A model generated the notes under the pieces. That model was not told the DNA's origin. It saw only the letters and a program-made list of their open reading frames with translations, and did not search any database. This document shows, one piece after another, positions 8,961 to 18,709 of a stretch of 64,000 nucleotides of DNA. Each line of letters begins with the position of its first letter. Position 1 is the stretch's first letter. This DNA comes from Streptomyces fodineus (GTDB lineage Bacteria > Actinomycetota > Actinomycetes > Streptomycetales > Streptomycetaceae): assembly GCF_001735805.1 (NCBI RefSeq), contig NZ_CP017248.1:1922001-1986000 (forward strand), in the 5' to 3' direction. Both the position numbers and the translations under genes were made by a program.

Positions 8961-9834
8961 AGTTCCCTCCCCTTTTCGCCACCGGTCCACCAGGGTCGTC
9001 CGCATGCGCGCGGCCACCAGTCTAGGCGTCAGCTGCCGGACCTCTCGGGCGTCACCTGCACATCGAGGCTGCGCTCGACGAAAGCGCCGAGCCGGCCGTG
9101 GTCTGTGCCCGCAGGTGGGTGACGGAGACTGGGCAACGAGGCGGGCCGCCCATACCAGCCGCGTGCAGGCGTCGGTCGTCACTCGGTGCGGCCGGTACCG
9201 ATCCGCACTGCAACCACGCGACGAGCTTTCCCCGCTCACGAAGCGGCGTCCGTCCCACCGCCATCGGCCGACGTCGCCGGGACGGCCTCTCAGCGTGCGC
9301 CCCCAGGCTGCAGGAATGCCGGGAGATGTGCGCCCCCCGGGCTCCCCACCGCATCACTGCCGGACCGCGATCCAGGACAGACGCCATGACTTCCGACACC
9401 TCCGCTCCGCCGGTCGCCCCGGCCCCGCCCCTGGGCCGCGCGGGACCGGCCGGTGAGCGGCGCCCGGCGTCCGACCTGTGCCGGACTGGACGGCCCGGCC
9501 GCCCTGGTCACCCTGGTCGCCCACCGGTTGCACCGTCTCGGCATCGGACGGACAGCCGCGCGGCGCTGCTCCTGCCGAGGTCCAGAGACCAGCCGGGCCG
9601 GTCGCAGAGGTGCTCGGCCGGCTGTCCCCAAGGACATCGGCGGCCGACCTCGGACCGCCGCCGGCTTCTCATGGTGGTTTTGACGGCTTGATGAGCCGAC
9701 GCTGACGCACAGCCCCGCCGCCCCAGGCCGGGTTTCAGACACTCCATACCCAAATCTCATACTTGTGCTGGAACCCGGGAGCGGTCAGGGGGAGTCATTC
9801 CAGGCAGGGGGTCGACCACCAGAGAGGCATGAGG
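8961..9834. other. Intergenic stretch, no convincing gene
   Basis: About 870 bases between arsR and the GT-C-like gene. Open frames on both strands here are arginine/proline-rich and look like GC-rich noise. A short stretch on the plus strand near 9475-9555 (LDGPAALVTLVAHRLHRLGIG) could be a decayed coding remnant but was not identified. Confidence 0.5.
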
Positions 9835-11070
9835 ATGGCTGATCAGAGCAGCCACCCCGCGCGGGGCGGGGCCGCCTGGCACTGGTGGTTCCTCGGCCCC
9901 TGGGCGGCGATCTGGTTCCTGGCGGACCTGCACGGCGGCGGCTACTCGTGGCACTACTTCGCGAACGGCAGCACCTTGCTGTTCTCCGGCTCCGGAGCCT
10001 CGCCGGCGGGGGGCCTGCACCTCTATGCGAACTACCCGAACCTGCAGATAGGACCACTGGCCTTCCTCTGCGCCTGGGTTCTGGGAAACCTCGGCGGGGT
10101 CGTCGTCGCCCAGCTGACGATGATGAGCGTCGGCATTCTGGTGCTGTGGCTGATCGAGCAGACGGCACTGGCCCGGCAGCCGGATCTGCGATCGCGCCCG
10201 CAGGCCCTGCGGACGACCGTCGCGGCAGCCGGCGCGGTGTTCCTGATCGTCTGGGCATCCCTGGCGGTGCACTACAGCCACCTCGACGACGTGCTGGCGC
10301 TGGTCTTCGCGGCACTGGCGATCCGGGCGGTCGTCGCTGACGTCCCGGCACTGACGGGACTGAGCCTGGGCCTGGCCGTGGACGCCAAGCCGTGGGCACT
10401 GGTCCTCCTGCCGCTGGCTCTCGCCGTGGCCCGCACCCGACGACGGCATGTCGCGTTCTACGCCGTCGCCGCCGTGCTGCTGGCCTGGCTGCCCTTCGTC
10501 GTCGCGGACCCCGCGACGCTGGGTGCGACCCAGTACCACATCGTCAACGAACCGTCCTCGGCGCTCCGCGCGCTCGGGGTGTCGGCGGCGGGGACGCCGT
10601 CCTGGGACCGGCCGGCGCAACTCGTACTCGGCTGCGTGCTCGGGGCGGCCGCGGTCCTCCGAGGGCGCTGGGTGGCGGTGCCGCTGCTCGGCATCGGCGC
10701 GCGACTCCTGCTGGATCCCGGCGTCTACGACTACTACTCGGCGGGACTCCTGCTCGGCACCCTGGTGTGGGAGGCCCTGGGGCTGCGTCGGCCCGTGCCC
10801 GTCTGGTCGCTGGTCTCCTTCAGCGCGCTCTACCTCGCCCCGAGACTGACCAACGACGCGCACGTCCTCGGCGACCTCCGGCTCTGGCTGATTCTGGCGG
10901 TGACCCTCAGCGTCCTGCTCGCTCCACGGGACTGGTGCGTCGCGCCGAAACCGAGCAAGGTCGCCGTCGGCGCCCTCCGGCTTCCTCCCCAAGGCCCGTG
11001 GGTCGCCCACTCGGTCGGCGCGGAAGCCAGTGCCCCAACAGGCCGTCCGTGCATCACTGAGCGCGACTGA
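9835..11070 (+). CDS. Multipass membrane protein, GT-C / GT87-like
   Basis: About 411 residues from ATG 9835 (GAGAGG seven bases upstream; ATG 9829 also possible). There are roughly ten hydrophobic segments. The layout resembles mannosyltransferase-type GT-C proteins of actinobacteria: a YSWHYFANGS loop after the first helix, a long luminal loop, then SLGLAVDAKPWALVLLPLAL, similar to the KPW motif of GT87 enzymes. It lacks a clear early DXD, so catalysis is inferred. A distant relative lies at 17132, which shares KxWPxxxLAG in the same place. The C-terminal ~40 residues look unstructured. Confidence 0.7.
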   Translation: MADQSSHPARGGAAWHWWFLGPWAAIWFLADLHGGGYSWHYFANGSTLLFSGSGASPAGGLHLYANYPNLQIGPLAFLCAWVLGNLGGVVVAQLTMMSVGILVLWLIEQTALARQPDLRSRPQALRTTVAAAGAVFLIVWASLAVHYSHLDDVLALVFAALAIRAVVADVPALTGLSLGLAVDAKPWALVLLPLALAVARTRRRHVAFYAVAAVLLAWLPFVVADPATLGATQYHIVNEPSSALRALGVSAAGTPSWDRPAQLVLGCVLGAAAVLRGRWVAVPLLGIGARLLLDPGVYDYYSAGLLLGTLVWEALGLRRPVPVWSLVSFSALYLAPRLTNDAHVLGDLRLWLILAVTLSVLLAPRDWCVAPKPSKVAVGALRLPPQGPWVAHSVGAEASAPTGRPCITERD

Positions 11071-11672
11071 CATGAGCCAGGGCAGAGGCTCTGTAACCAC
11101 CGCGTCGACAGGCGGCCGTGAACCTGCTGACCGAAGGAGCTCGATTCCCCGCCCCGCCGACCTGATCCCGGACGCTACCGGTCTGAACACCCTCACCAGC
11201 GTGTGCAGGGGAGCCGAGAAGCAGCGAGCCGTGTTCATCGCCGTCGAACGCCAAGCCCCGCGGTGGACGGTCGAAGCCGACGTGCTCGGTGCCCCACAGC
11301 ACGCCATCGACGCCCGGTGTACCACGCCGTACGAGAGGCCGTCCTCCGCCTGATCCGCTCCCGGCGGAACCGCCCCGGCTCCTCCGCCGGCCCCGTCCAC
11401 CTCGAGCTGCACGACGTGGACAGCGAGGCCCGGGCCCGCGAACCGGCCGCCGAACTGCACGCCGCCCTCAATGGCCACCTCGAACACCTGGCCCTGCCAC
11501 CCCGCTCACGCCCTGGCGGCCCACCCGCGCCACAGCGACTCAGCCCCAACCAAGGTTCCACTGAGCCTGATCGGGGGGCGCCCCCGTGCACCCCGGCATG
11601 CGGCCCTCTTCGCCGCCTGAGCCTGCCGACGGCACTGTTGCGCCTGTGCATGCCAGGGTTGCCGCCCGCCCT
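11071..11672. other. Gap with decayed coding remnant
   Basis: No intact gene. Two plus-strand frames join near 11320 to give a plausible protein fragment: VFIAVERQAPRWTVEADVLG in one frame, then VYHAVREAVLRLIRSRR and VHLELHDVDSEAR in the other, ending about 11510. This suggests a frameshifted remnant of unknown family at about 11190-11510. Nothing recognisable lies in the rest. Confidence 0.4.
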
Positions 11673-11705
11673 GTTCAACGTTTTCTCAAGCTCTTCTCAA
11701 CGTCT
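11673..11705 (+). promoter_or_regulatory. Candidate PHO box (PhoP direct repeats)
   Basis: Three contiguous 11-bp units are seen: GTTCAACGTTT, TCTCAAGCTCT, TCTCAACGTCT. PhoP of Streptomyces binds direct repeats of 11 bp with a conserved TTCA-type core, and PHO boxes sit upstream of secreted phosphatase genes. The array is about 205 bases before a secreted phosphoesterase gene. The spacing is exact; the core departs from GTTCACC, so binding is inferred. Confidence 0.5.
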
Positions 11706-11910
11706 TCGGCAGGCGTCTCATGCAGGCTGGTCGAGGCCAGTGCCTGCTTCACTTCCATCGCTCCGGCGTCACGAGCCCACGGTCTTACGTGGAGGGGCAA
11801 ACACGGCGGGTTTGTCAAATGTTCAGGTTCCGGCCGTTGCCGTGACAGAACCGGCGGCTACTCATGTCCCGCACCGCTGCCCGCGTCATCAGTAGCAACT
11901 GGAGTGAGTT

Positions 11911-13581
11911 GTGACCCGCCGATCCATACGACTGGCCGCCGCCCTCGGTGTCGCCATGGCCCTCGCCGGAGGCTCGCTCGCCGCGGCGTCGGAGTTCACC
12001 GGCTCCTCCTCCGCCGCCGCGCCGCAGAAGCCGGCAGCCGCCCAGCACGTCCTCCTGCTGTCCGTCGACGGTCTGCACCAGTCGGATCTGGCCTGGTACA
12101 TCGCCCGACACCCCGGCTCCGCGCTGGCCCGGCTGGTGAACGGCGGCGTGCACTACACCGATGCGCACACCACCAACCCCTCGGACTCCTTTCCCGGCAT
12201 GACCGCCCAGGTCACCGGCGGCGGCCCGGGTACCACCGGCATCTACTACGACGACGTGTACAACCACGCCCTGCTCCCGGCCGGCACCACCAACTGCAAG
12301 GGCGTCAAACCCGGCGCAGAGGTGGACATGACCGAGGACATGGACAAGAACAAGGCCTCCCTCGATGCCGGCCAGGGGCTGAAGAACCTGCCCGGCAGCA
12401 TCCTGCAGATGACGGGCCGGCCGCAGAGCCTGCTCGACCCGAGCAAGCTGCCCGTCGACCCCACGACCTGCAAGCCGGTCTACCCGCACTCGTACCTGCA
12501 GGTGAACACCGTCTTCAACGTGGCCCGCAAGGCCGGCCTGCGCACCGCCTGGTCGGACAAGCACATCGCCTACGACATCCTCAACGGCCCTTCGGGCACG
12601 GGCATCCAGGACCAGTTCTCCCCGGAGATCAACAGCGCCGCAGGCGGCTACGCGGCCGGGAACGACTGGACCACCGACAACAAGGCGACCGAGCAGTACG
12701 ACGGGTACAAGGTCAAGGCCGTCCTCAACGAGATCGACGGCTACGACCACTCCGGCGCCCACAAGGTCGGAACCCCTGCGATCTTCGGCATGAACTTCCA
12801 GTCGGTCTCCACCGCGCAGAAGCTGCCCTCCTCCGAGGGCCTCAAGGGCGGCTACGCCTCCAAGGGCGTCCCCGGCCCGCTGCTGCAGAAGAACCTCGAC
12901 TACGTCAACACCGAGGTCGGCGCGATGGTCAAGGAGATCCAGGCCAAGGGCCTGGCCGCGAGCACGGACATCGTGCTGTCCGCCAAGCACGGCCAGTCTC
13001 CCATCGACCCCAAGTCCCTGACCCGCATCGACGACGGTCCGCTGCTCGACGGGCTCAACGCCGCCTGGAAGAAGAAGCGCCCGGGCGCCGGCGATCTCGT
13101 CGCGCACTCCGTGGACGACGACGGCATGCTGCTGTGGCTGAACGACCGCTCCACCCAGGCCACCTCGTTCGCCAAGCAGTACCTGCTCTCGCAGAGCGGC
13201 AAGGGCACCGACATCAACGGCAAGCCCACCAAGTCCTTCACGAACGGCGGGCTGAGCAGGCTCTACGCGGGCGAGGAAGCGGCCACCTACTTCGGCGTCA
13301 AGCCTGGTGACGCCCGGGTCCCGGACCTGTTCGGCATCGCCAAGTACGGCGTGGTCTACACGGGCGGCACCAAGAAGATCGCCGAGCACGGCGGCGCCCA
13401 CGCCGACGACCTGAACGTCCCGCTCGTCATCTCCGGCGCGGGAACCCCCGAGGGCGTGACCAAGACTGCTCAGGTCGAGACCACTCAGATCGCCCCGACG
13501 ATCCTGTCCCTCCTGGGCCTGAACCCCCACAACCTGCAGGCCGTCCAGAAGGACCACACCCAGGTCCTGCCGGTCCGCTGA
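11911..13581 (+). CDS. Secreted alkaline-phosphatase-superfamily phosphoesterase
   Basis: 556 residues from GTG 11911 (GGAGTGAG upstream). Residues 1-26 form a Sec signal peptide ending near AAAS. The type I phosphodiesterase / nucleotide pyrophosphatase fold follows: LLLSVDGLHQSDL (metal Asp), TTNPSDSFPGMTAQVTGG with the nucleophile Ser/Thr region, DIVLSAKHGQSPID and EHGGAHADDLNVPLVI (metal ligands). It would release phosphate from phosphodiesters or nucleotides outside the cell. The upstream PHO-box-like array fits induction by phosphate starvation. It is monocistronic. Confidence 0.88.
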   Translation: MTRRSIRLAAALGVAMALAGGSLAAASEFTGSSSAAAPQKPAAAQHVLLLSVDGLHQSDLAWYIARHPGSALARLVNGGVHYTDAHTTNPSDSFPGMTAQVTGGGPGTTGIYYDDVYNHALLPAGTTNCKGVKPGAEVDMTEDMDKNKASLDAGQGLKNLPGSILQMTGRPQSLLDPSKLPVDPTTCKPVYPHSYLQVNTVFNVARKAGLRTAWSDKHIAYDILNGPSGTGIQDQFSPEINSAAGGYAAGNDWTTDNKATEQYDGYKVKAVLNEIDGYDHSGAHKVGTPAIFGMNFQSVSTAQKLPSSEGLKGGYASKGVPGPLLQKNLDYVNTEVGAMVKEIQAKGLAASTDIVLSAKHGQSPIDPKSLTRIDDGPLLDGLNAAWKKKRPGAGDLVAHSVDDDGMLLWLNDRSTQATSFAKQYLLSQSGKGTDINGKPTKSFTNGGLSRLYAGEEAATYFGVKPGDARVPDLFGIAKYGVVYTGGTKKIAEHGGAHADDLNVPLVISGAGTPEGVTKTAQVETTQIAPTILSLLGLNPHNLQAVQKDHTQVLPVR

Positions 13582-14044
13582 ACCTCGGCAACCTGTGACC
13601 CCGGCACGGGTGGGACGCACACACAACAGCGTGCGGCCCAGCCGTGCATGCGCGCCGTCAAGTGCCGTATGCGCCGACTGTCCGCAGAGGCCGTGTATCG
13701 CCAGGGGTGCACCGCGGCTGACGGGAGTCACTCGGATGGCACCGCAACCATGCGGTCTTCGTTGATCCGCCCAAGAACAGCTGCGCATCAACGCCCACAC
13801 ACGGCGACGGCGGGATCCCTGGCAGGCGGATGTGGCACCGGATCGGCGGCAGCCATCGCTTCCGGAACCACACGTGGTTCGCGATCGACGCGAAAGCCAC
13901 GGATCGTCCGGCCGCATCATCGCCATGACGCCGGGCTATCCATCGATCGTACGGACTTCGGTCGATCGTACGGACTTCGGCTCTGGGGCGGCACGGAACG
14001 CGCTGAAAGACAGCGACACATGACGCATGCTGCACGGCCCAGAT
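13582..14044. other. Intergenic stretch, no gene recognised
   Basis: Falls between the phosphoesterase and the protease pseudogene. A plus-strand frame near 13820-13890 reads MWHRIGGSHRFRNHTWFAID, perhaps a remnant. It contains the 19-bp tandem duplication listed separately. Confidence 0.4.
13943..13980. repeat. Perfect 19-bp tandem duplication
   Basis: TCGATCGTACGGACTTCGG occurs twice head to tail (13943-13961 and 13962-13980). The unit contains the palindrome CGATCG. It lies in a non-coding region. Confidence 0.85.
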
Positions 14045-14740
14045 AGCTGGCCTTCGCCCTGCCAGCCGCAACTCTGGCCGCCGCGTACCGTGCGTGATCC
14101 CCCTCTCGCGGGCGCCTCTTCTGCGCCGGCCACGCAGCCGGCCTCGCGCGCCGCCACGCGGATCGACGAACGCCAGCAGGTCCTCGACGCCGTCGCCGGC
14201 CGGATCACCGAAGGGCTCTCCGAGTCCGACCGCGCGCACATACCCGGCTTCGCCGAGGTCGGCTCCGCCCGCTATTCCAAGGCCTAACTCCACGCGGCCC
14301 GCGTGAAGTTGCTGAACAGCCTGGCCTCAATGAAGCTGCGAGTCGAGGGGATGGCGGCCCCTGTCCGCATCACCAGCATCGCACCGGCAGTGGATGGCAG
14401 CGGCCTGGAGGTCGGCTACGACAACGCCGCCGTACAGCGAGCGGGCTCCTGGCGATCGGACACAGCAAGACGTTGCAGCAGGTTGCCACGGCAGCCGGCC
14501 GACTGGCGGGAGTGCACGTCGCCGCGATCCACCGATTGCAGAGCGTGGATCTGTCCTCCCGGCAGCATGACAGCTCCCCCTGGACCGGAGCTTCGGCGCT
14601 GAAGAACCCCCTCGGCGGCATCTGCTCCGGCTCTTAGCGTGTGAAGAACGCCCAGGGCCAGTACATGCTGACGTCGGCCTACCACTGCGGCCCGGGCCCA
14701 CAACAACGTCGGCGACTAGCGACACCGTCCTCGACGGTCA
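14045..14740 (+). pseudogene. Decayed secreted S1-family serine protease
   Basis: Pieces of one protein are spread over three frames: a signal-peptide-like LAFALPAATLAAA near 14050, IDERQQVLDAVAGRITEGLS near 14160, VRITSIAPAVDGSGLEVGY near 14370, and VKNAQGQYMLTSAYHCGPG near 14640. The last is the catalytic-His region of streptogrisin/alpha-lytic-type proteases (TSAYHC in place of TAGHC). A stop at 14636-14638 and several frameshifts show it is dead, and the Ser-containing half is not found. Confidence 0.6.
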
Positions 14741-15351
14741 TCGCAGGAAGCCCTGGTGCCTGGCCGGCGTCTACTACGCACCCATTGGACAGGCGCTCCA
14801 CGACATGCACTGGACCTTGGTCACCGGGTGACCACTTCATGCCTTGTTGTCGGTGGCCGGGGCCCGTTCTGCGGCCCGCCGGGGGCGGCCTTACGGGCCG
14901 GCGGCAGTGGGTTGACAGGAGTCTGGAGTCGTCGGCATCGAGGGGTGTCGCCGGCCCATCGAGGGCGGGTCGTCCACCGGCCGGCCCGGCGGTCCATGCC
15001 TGAGCCCACGCGGGCGTACGACGCCGGGTCAGGCGACCACCGCGTCGCAGGGGCCTCAGGACAGGCCCAGTCGGGTGCCGGCATCGTACGGCATGAACGT
15101 CCAGGTCACCTCACGTCCGGACGGCACCCCGCTCGGATTCTCGCGGGCCGCCCTTGGGCTTCTCTGCGGTTCACTCTTCATACTCTGCCCCGTGGGGCTT
15201 CCGGCTCGCGGGAGTTGGAAGCGTCGCGGCACTTCGGGACGGGGGTTCGACGCCGACATGACGGTCTGCGACCACCGGGGTCTCGACAAGCGGCGGTGGC
15301 CGGGACAAGGGTGGCGTGGGCTGGTGGTCCTCCTCCGGGACGCCGTGCGGC
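14741..15351. other. Gap, possible gene 3' end on minus strand
   Basis: No intact gene. On the minus strand, 15060-15130 reads VPSGREVTWTFMPYDAG and stops after RLGLS, which looks like the end of a real protein, but the upstream frame does not continue convincingly. Confidence 0.35.
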
Positions 15352-15940
15352 TCACAGACCGCGTTCGTCCATGAGGCGCATCAGGTTCCGCTTGCGTTTC
15401 CGGGCGGTGCGCAGGGCGGTGACGTACAGGGCGAACTCAGTACAGGGCGAACTCACCCTCTGTGCCCAGGCGGCGGTGGCAGTCGCGGATGCCCAGCAGC
15501 AGGCCGACAAGCTGCTAGTAGACCGTGTTGCCGGTCTGCTTGGTCAGTGGCGCGGCCAGGCGCAGGTAGACACCGAGCGCGTCGGCGGGACGGGTGGCCC
15601 GCGCCTGGTCGGCCAGGGTGAGCCACTGCCGGTCAGAGGCGCCGGATCGGGTGGTGGCCTGCCAGGGGGCGTCGACGTCCTTCTCGCCGAGCAGGGCGTC
15701 GACCAGCACGGGGCCGTCATCCCGGCCGTGTCGCTGTCGCTCCGCGTCGTTACGCAGCAGGGCGATTGCTCCCCCGCGCTCGGCCGGCCAGCAGTCCGCA
15801 GCCCGCGCGGCGGCACGCAGTTGCTGGTACGCCACCAGGGAGCGGCGGGCTCCGAAGTGGTCGCGGCACAGGGCGACGGCCCCAGCTACGGGCCCAACAA
15901 GCGGCCCAAGGGCCCCACCGACAAGCCGCCGAGCAATCAA
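15352..15940 (-). pseudogene. 3' remnant of SWIM-zinc-finger-associated protein
   Basis: The minus-strand translation runs HFGARRSLVAYQQLRAAARA, ERGGAIALLRNDAER, DGPVLVDALLGEKDVDAPW, RATRPADALGVYLRLAAPLT and GNTVY, then a TAG stop. It continues after the stop with LVGLLLGIRDCHRRLGTEGEFALY and, past a 16-base tandem duplication, VTALRTARKRKRNLMRLMDE before a natural stop at 15352. This matches the C-terminal region of actinobacterial SWIM zinc-finger proteins as I recall them. The N-terminal part is absent. Confidence 0.65.
15424..15455. repeat. 16-bp tandem duplication that shifts the frame
   Basis: GTACAGGGCGAACTCA is present twice in a row (15424-15439, 15440-15455) inside the SWIM-type remnant. 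Removing one copy restores the downstream frame, so this duplication is one of the lesions that killed the gene. Confidence 0.85.
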
Positions 15941-16395
15941 CAGGCGGCGAGAAGATCGCCGAGGATGCCTGCCGGGTCGTGCAACACCCGGGCGCCGTCG
16001 GTGACGACCCGATGCGTCCCCGGATCAACGGGATCTGTCTTCGCCCAGGCCGGGGAGCCGATGCCCAGCTCGACTTCCAGGCCGGAGGCCGTGGAACAGC
16101 GTCGTTCTGTGATCGGTCCCCACGACTGGGTGCGGATCACTTCGCCCAGCCCCAGTTCCACGGTCCAGGCATCCTCAAGCGGATATCGGGACTCGTCCGT
16201 GGTGAGCAGGACGATGTCGATGTCGGAGTCCGGTCGCGCGGCATTGCGGGCGCAAGATCCCGCCAAGAGCAGACCGACGATGTCATCACGGCCTCTCGCC
16301 CAGCGTGTGATCCGGTCGATGACCTCGTTGATCTCAGCGACCCGCTCCGGCGACGGCGCGGTCGCAAGATGCACTGACTGATCGTCGCGATGCAC
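15937..16395 (-). CDS. Nucleotidyltransferase-fold protein (NTP_transf_2)
   Basis: About 152 residues. LLLAGSCARNAARPDSDIDIVLL carries the GSx(n)SDID signature of the polymerase-beta-like nucleotidyltransferase fold; the paired aspartates would bind metal. Members adenylylate aminoglycosides or act as the MNT half of HEPN/MNT modules, but no HEPN partner is adjacent. The start is uncertain: GTG 16395 has a GGGACGGGACATCAGAG leader, and GTG 16443 is also open. The C-terminus is intact (ILGDLLAAC). The gene overlaps the broken SWIM remnant by 4 bases. Confidence 0.75.
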   Translation of the reverse strand: MHRDDQSVHLATAPSPERVAEINEVIDRITRWARGRDDIVGLLLAGSCARNAARPDSDIDIVLLTTDESRYPLEDAWTVELGLGEVIRTQSWGPITERRCSTASGLEVELGIGSPAWAKTDPVDPGTHRVVTDGARVLHDPAGILGDLLAAC

Positions 16396-16443
16396 CTCTG
16401 ATGTCCCGTCCCTAATCGAAGAGCCGTTCGAAGGAGCGAGCAC

Positions 16444-16810
16444 CGGCCAGCGTCCTGAGGTTCGCCTCTGTGAGCCCGCGCATGACTCTTTTCCGCCCTG
16501 CTGCTGGTGTGCAGTTTACGCTCCGCCAGCAGGCGGGGTGAGAGCCGACGACTTATGTGGATTGACGTCCAACTCGACCGGCGCCAGGGTGCTCACCCGG
16601 TCACAGCCCTTCTCCCGGCGCGGGAGTTCACGGTCTCGGTTGCCGCCGCGAGGACGGTGACTCACTCAAGGCTCTGGCCCTCACAGCCCACCAGCTCCGC
16701 CAGCACCCGGCCTGCCGGATGCGCTGAGACGTCGCTGCCGCTGCACAACACGCAGCTTGGCACCGACCGAGACGTCGATTCCTTTGGCGTGATCCTTCGT
16801 TGAGCCGCGC
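16444..16810. other. Gap without recognised gene
   Basis: Plus-strand frames near 16660-16730 (LKALALTAHQLRQHPACRMR then stop) might be a remnant of a coding end. Nothing else was recognised. Confidence 0.35.
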
Positions 16811-16930
16811 ATGACGGATCTGGTTGAGCGGTTGCTGCCGGACGAGTTGTGGGCGCTGTTCCAGCGGGTGGTCCCGCCGACGCAGGTCGCAGGCCCGCAG
16901 GGCGGCGGCCGACGGCGCGCCGGACACCGT
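16811..16930 (+). pseudogene. N-terminal fragment of IS5-family transposase
   Basis: Reads MTDLVERLLPDELWALFQRV then VPPTQ...GPQGGGRRRAGHR. This corresponds to the first ~45 residues of the intact IS5 transposase at 41519-41166 (VPDELWELFQRVVPP). The rest of the element is missing. Confidence 0.75.
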
Positions 16931-17131
16931 ATGGGCGGCATCCGCCACGGTTCCGGTCGACACCGGTAATGGGGCCGCGCCGTGACGGGTGGCAGCATGG
17001 TCAGTCGCTTGCAGCCGTTCACAGGGTGCTGCACCAAGGTGACGCACTATGTTCATCGTGTTTTCACCTTCATGCGAACCGACGCCGGAAGTGTGACGCA
17101 TGTAAAGCGGTTGACGGAGAGGCCCTGAAAC

Positions 17132-18403
17132 GTGACGGTGTGCTGGCGTGGAACGGTGACCGCGGGTCGCTCAAGGACATGGATGCCGGTGCTGGCCTGG
17201 GCGGTGACGCGAACCGCACTGCTGCTGACGCTGTTCGGCGCCCTGCACTTCCCCGGTGACGACGTCCGCCCCGACGTGGTCGTCATCTACCACGGCTGGT
17301 ACGAACGGCTGCTGACCGGCAGCTTTCCGGCCGGCGACGTCACCTGGCAGTATCCGCCCGCCGCCGCGGCGGCCTTCCTCGCTCCGGCACTGCTGCCGTT
17401 CCTGACCTACTCGCACGCCTTCTACCTGCTCGCCTGCGCCGCCGACGCGACGGTCCTGGCGATGCTGCTGCGGGCCGGGCGGGCCAACGGCCGGGACCTG
17501 GCCGGCGCCTGGCTGTGGGTCGCCGGGGTCGCCGTGCTCGGCCCGCTGGCCCTGGCCCGCTATGACGTGATGGTCACCGCCCTCGCCGTCGCCGCCCTGC
17601 TGGCCGCCGCACGGCACCCCCGCGTGGCGGGCGCGCTGGCCGGGATCGGCGCGCTGGTCAAGGTCTGGCCCATACTCGTGCTCGCCGGTGCGCGGCCGGG
17701 CCGCACGACCCGACGCTCCTGGGGTGCGGCGCTGGTCACTACCGTCGGTGTCAGCTCCGCCTTCCTGGCTTTCACCCGGGGACCGTTCGCGTTCCTCACC
17801 GAGCAGCGTCAGCGCGGCGTCGAGATCGAGTCGCTGGCCGCTCTGCCGTTTCATGTCCTGCGCTGGCTCGGTCTGTGGCACGGCACCTCCCGGCTGCACT
17901 ACGGATCGTTCGAGTTCCTGGGCCCGTACGTGCCCACCGCGGCCCGGATCGCACTGGCCGGCGCGGTGCTGGCCTTCTGCTGGCTGGTCTGGTGGCGGGT
18001 ACGCGCCCGCACTTTCAGCGACGTCGTGCTCTACGACGCTGCGTTCGCCGCGGTGCTGGTCTTCGTCACCACCAGCCGGGTGATCAGTCCGCAGTACCTG
18101 ATCTGGCTGCTCGGCCTCGGCGCACTCTGCCTGACCTGCCGCTCCACAGTCCAGCGCCGACCCGTGCTGCTCATCCTGATCGCGTGCTTCTTCACGGTGC
18201 TCGAATTCCCCATCGGCTTCGGCCCGGTCGTGCGGAGCAACCTGCCGGGCATAGTCGTACTGCTGATCCGCGACGGGCTGCTTCTGGTGGCAACGGTCTC
18301 CTCCTGCCGCCGACTCTGGCGCAGTACGGCCTCCCGGCCGGACGCGACGCCTGACGACGCGGCGTCCTCAGGCGCGGACTACGCGGTGGCGCACATGGGT
18401 TGA
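17132..18403 (+). CDS. GT87-family membrane glycosyltransferase
   Basis: 423 residues from GTG 17132 behind GAGAGG. About ten membrane segments. The layout is typical of GT87 (DUF2029) polyprenyl-phosphate-mannose-dependent mannosyltransferases: HGWYERLLTGSFPAGDVTWQ loop after helix 1 with YPP, LARYDVMVTALAVAALLAA, and LAGIGALVKVWPILVLAGA (the KxWP motif). A C-terminal cytosolic tail follows. It is probably involved in glycolipid, lipoglycan or protein glycosylation; the substrate is unknown. It stands alone between an IS5 fragment and IS debris. Confidence 0.82.
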   Translation: MTVCWRGTVTAGRSRTWMPVLAWAVTRTALLLTLFGALHFPGDDVRPDVVVIYHGWYERLLTGSFPAGDVTWQYPPAAAAAFLAPALLPFLTYSHAFYLLACAADATVLAMLLRAGRANGRDLAGAWLWVAGVAVLGPLALARYDVMVTALAVAALLAAARHPRVAGALAGIGALVKVWPILVLAGARPGRTTRRSWGAALVTTVGVSSAFLAFTRGPFAFLTEQRQRGVEIESLAALPFHVLRWLGLWHGTSRLHYGSFEFLGPYVPTAARIALAGAVLAFCWLVWWRVRARTFSDVVLYDAAFAAVLVFVTTSRVISPQYLIWLLGLGALCLTCRSTVQRRPVLLILIACFFTVLEFPIGFGPVVRSNLPGIVVLLIRDGLLLVATVSSCRRLWRSTASRPDATPDDAASSGADYAVAHMG

Positions 18404-18429
18404 CCCACCCGAGGACCAAGGGCGTCAGC

Positions 18430-18670
18430 CGCCCCGCCCCGGTGATTGCCGGCGTCGATTCCGGCACGCACCTGGCCAAGTCGCCTTCGTCACCGGCGCC
18501 GGCTCCGGCATGGGCCTTGGCCACCGCCCGCGCCTTCGCCGCCTCCGGCGCCGCCGTCGCCCTCGCCGACATCGACGAGTCGGCCGTGAACGCGGCGGCG
18601 AAGGACCTCACCGACGACGACCACCAGGCCCTCGCCCTGTGTGCGACGTCGCCGACGAGGACCAAGCGCC
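18430..18670 (+). pseudogene. Fragment of short-chain dehydrogenase/reductase
   Basis: In two frames the sequence gives VAFVTGAGSGMGL, then TARAFAASGAAVALADIDES, VNAAAKDLTDDDHQALAL and CDVADED. This is the Rossmann N-terminus of an SDR with the TGxxxGxG cofactor motif. It lacks the catalytic YxxxK half and is frameshifted near 18520 and 18640. Confidence 0.7.
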
Positions 18671-18709
18671 GACCTCGGCTCGTCATCGATCGTGGAACGG
18701 TTCATGGCC

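Noticed and set aside
8960..9239. Longer ArsR protein of 213 residues
   Set aside because: The extra N-terminus is Arg/Pro-rich and unlike ArsR proteins, while GTG 8960 has a strong ribosome site.
14756..16381. 541-codon plus-strand frame
   Set aside because: Overlaps the antisense of the SWIM remnant and the nucleotidyltransferase; no domain-like sequence.
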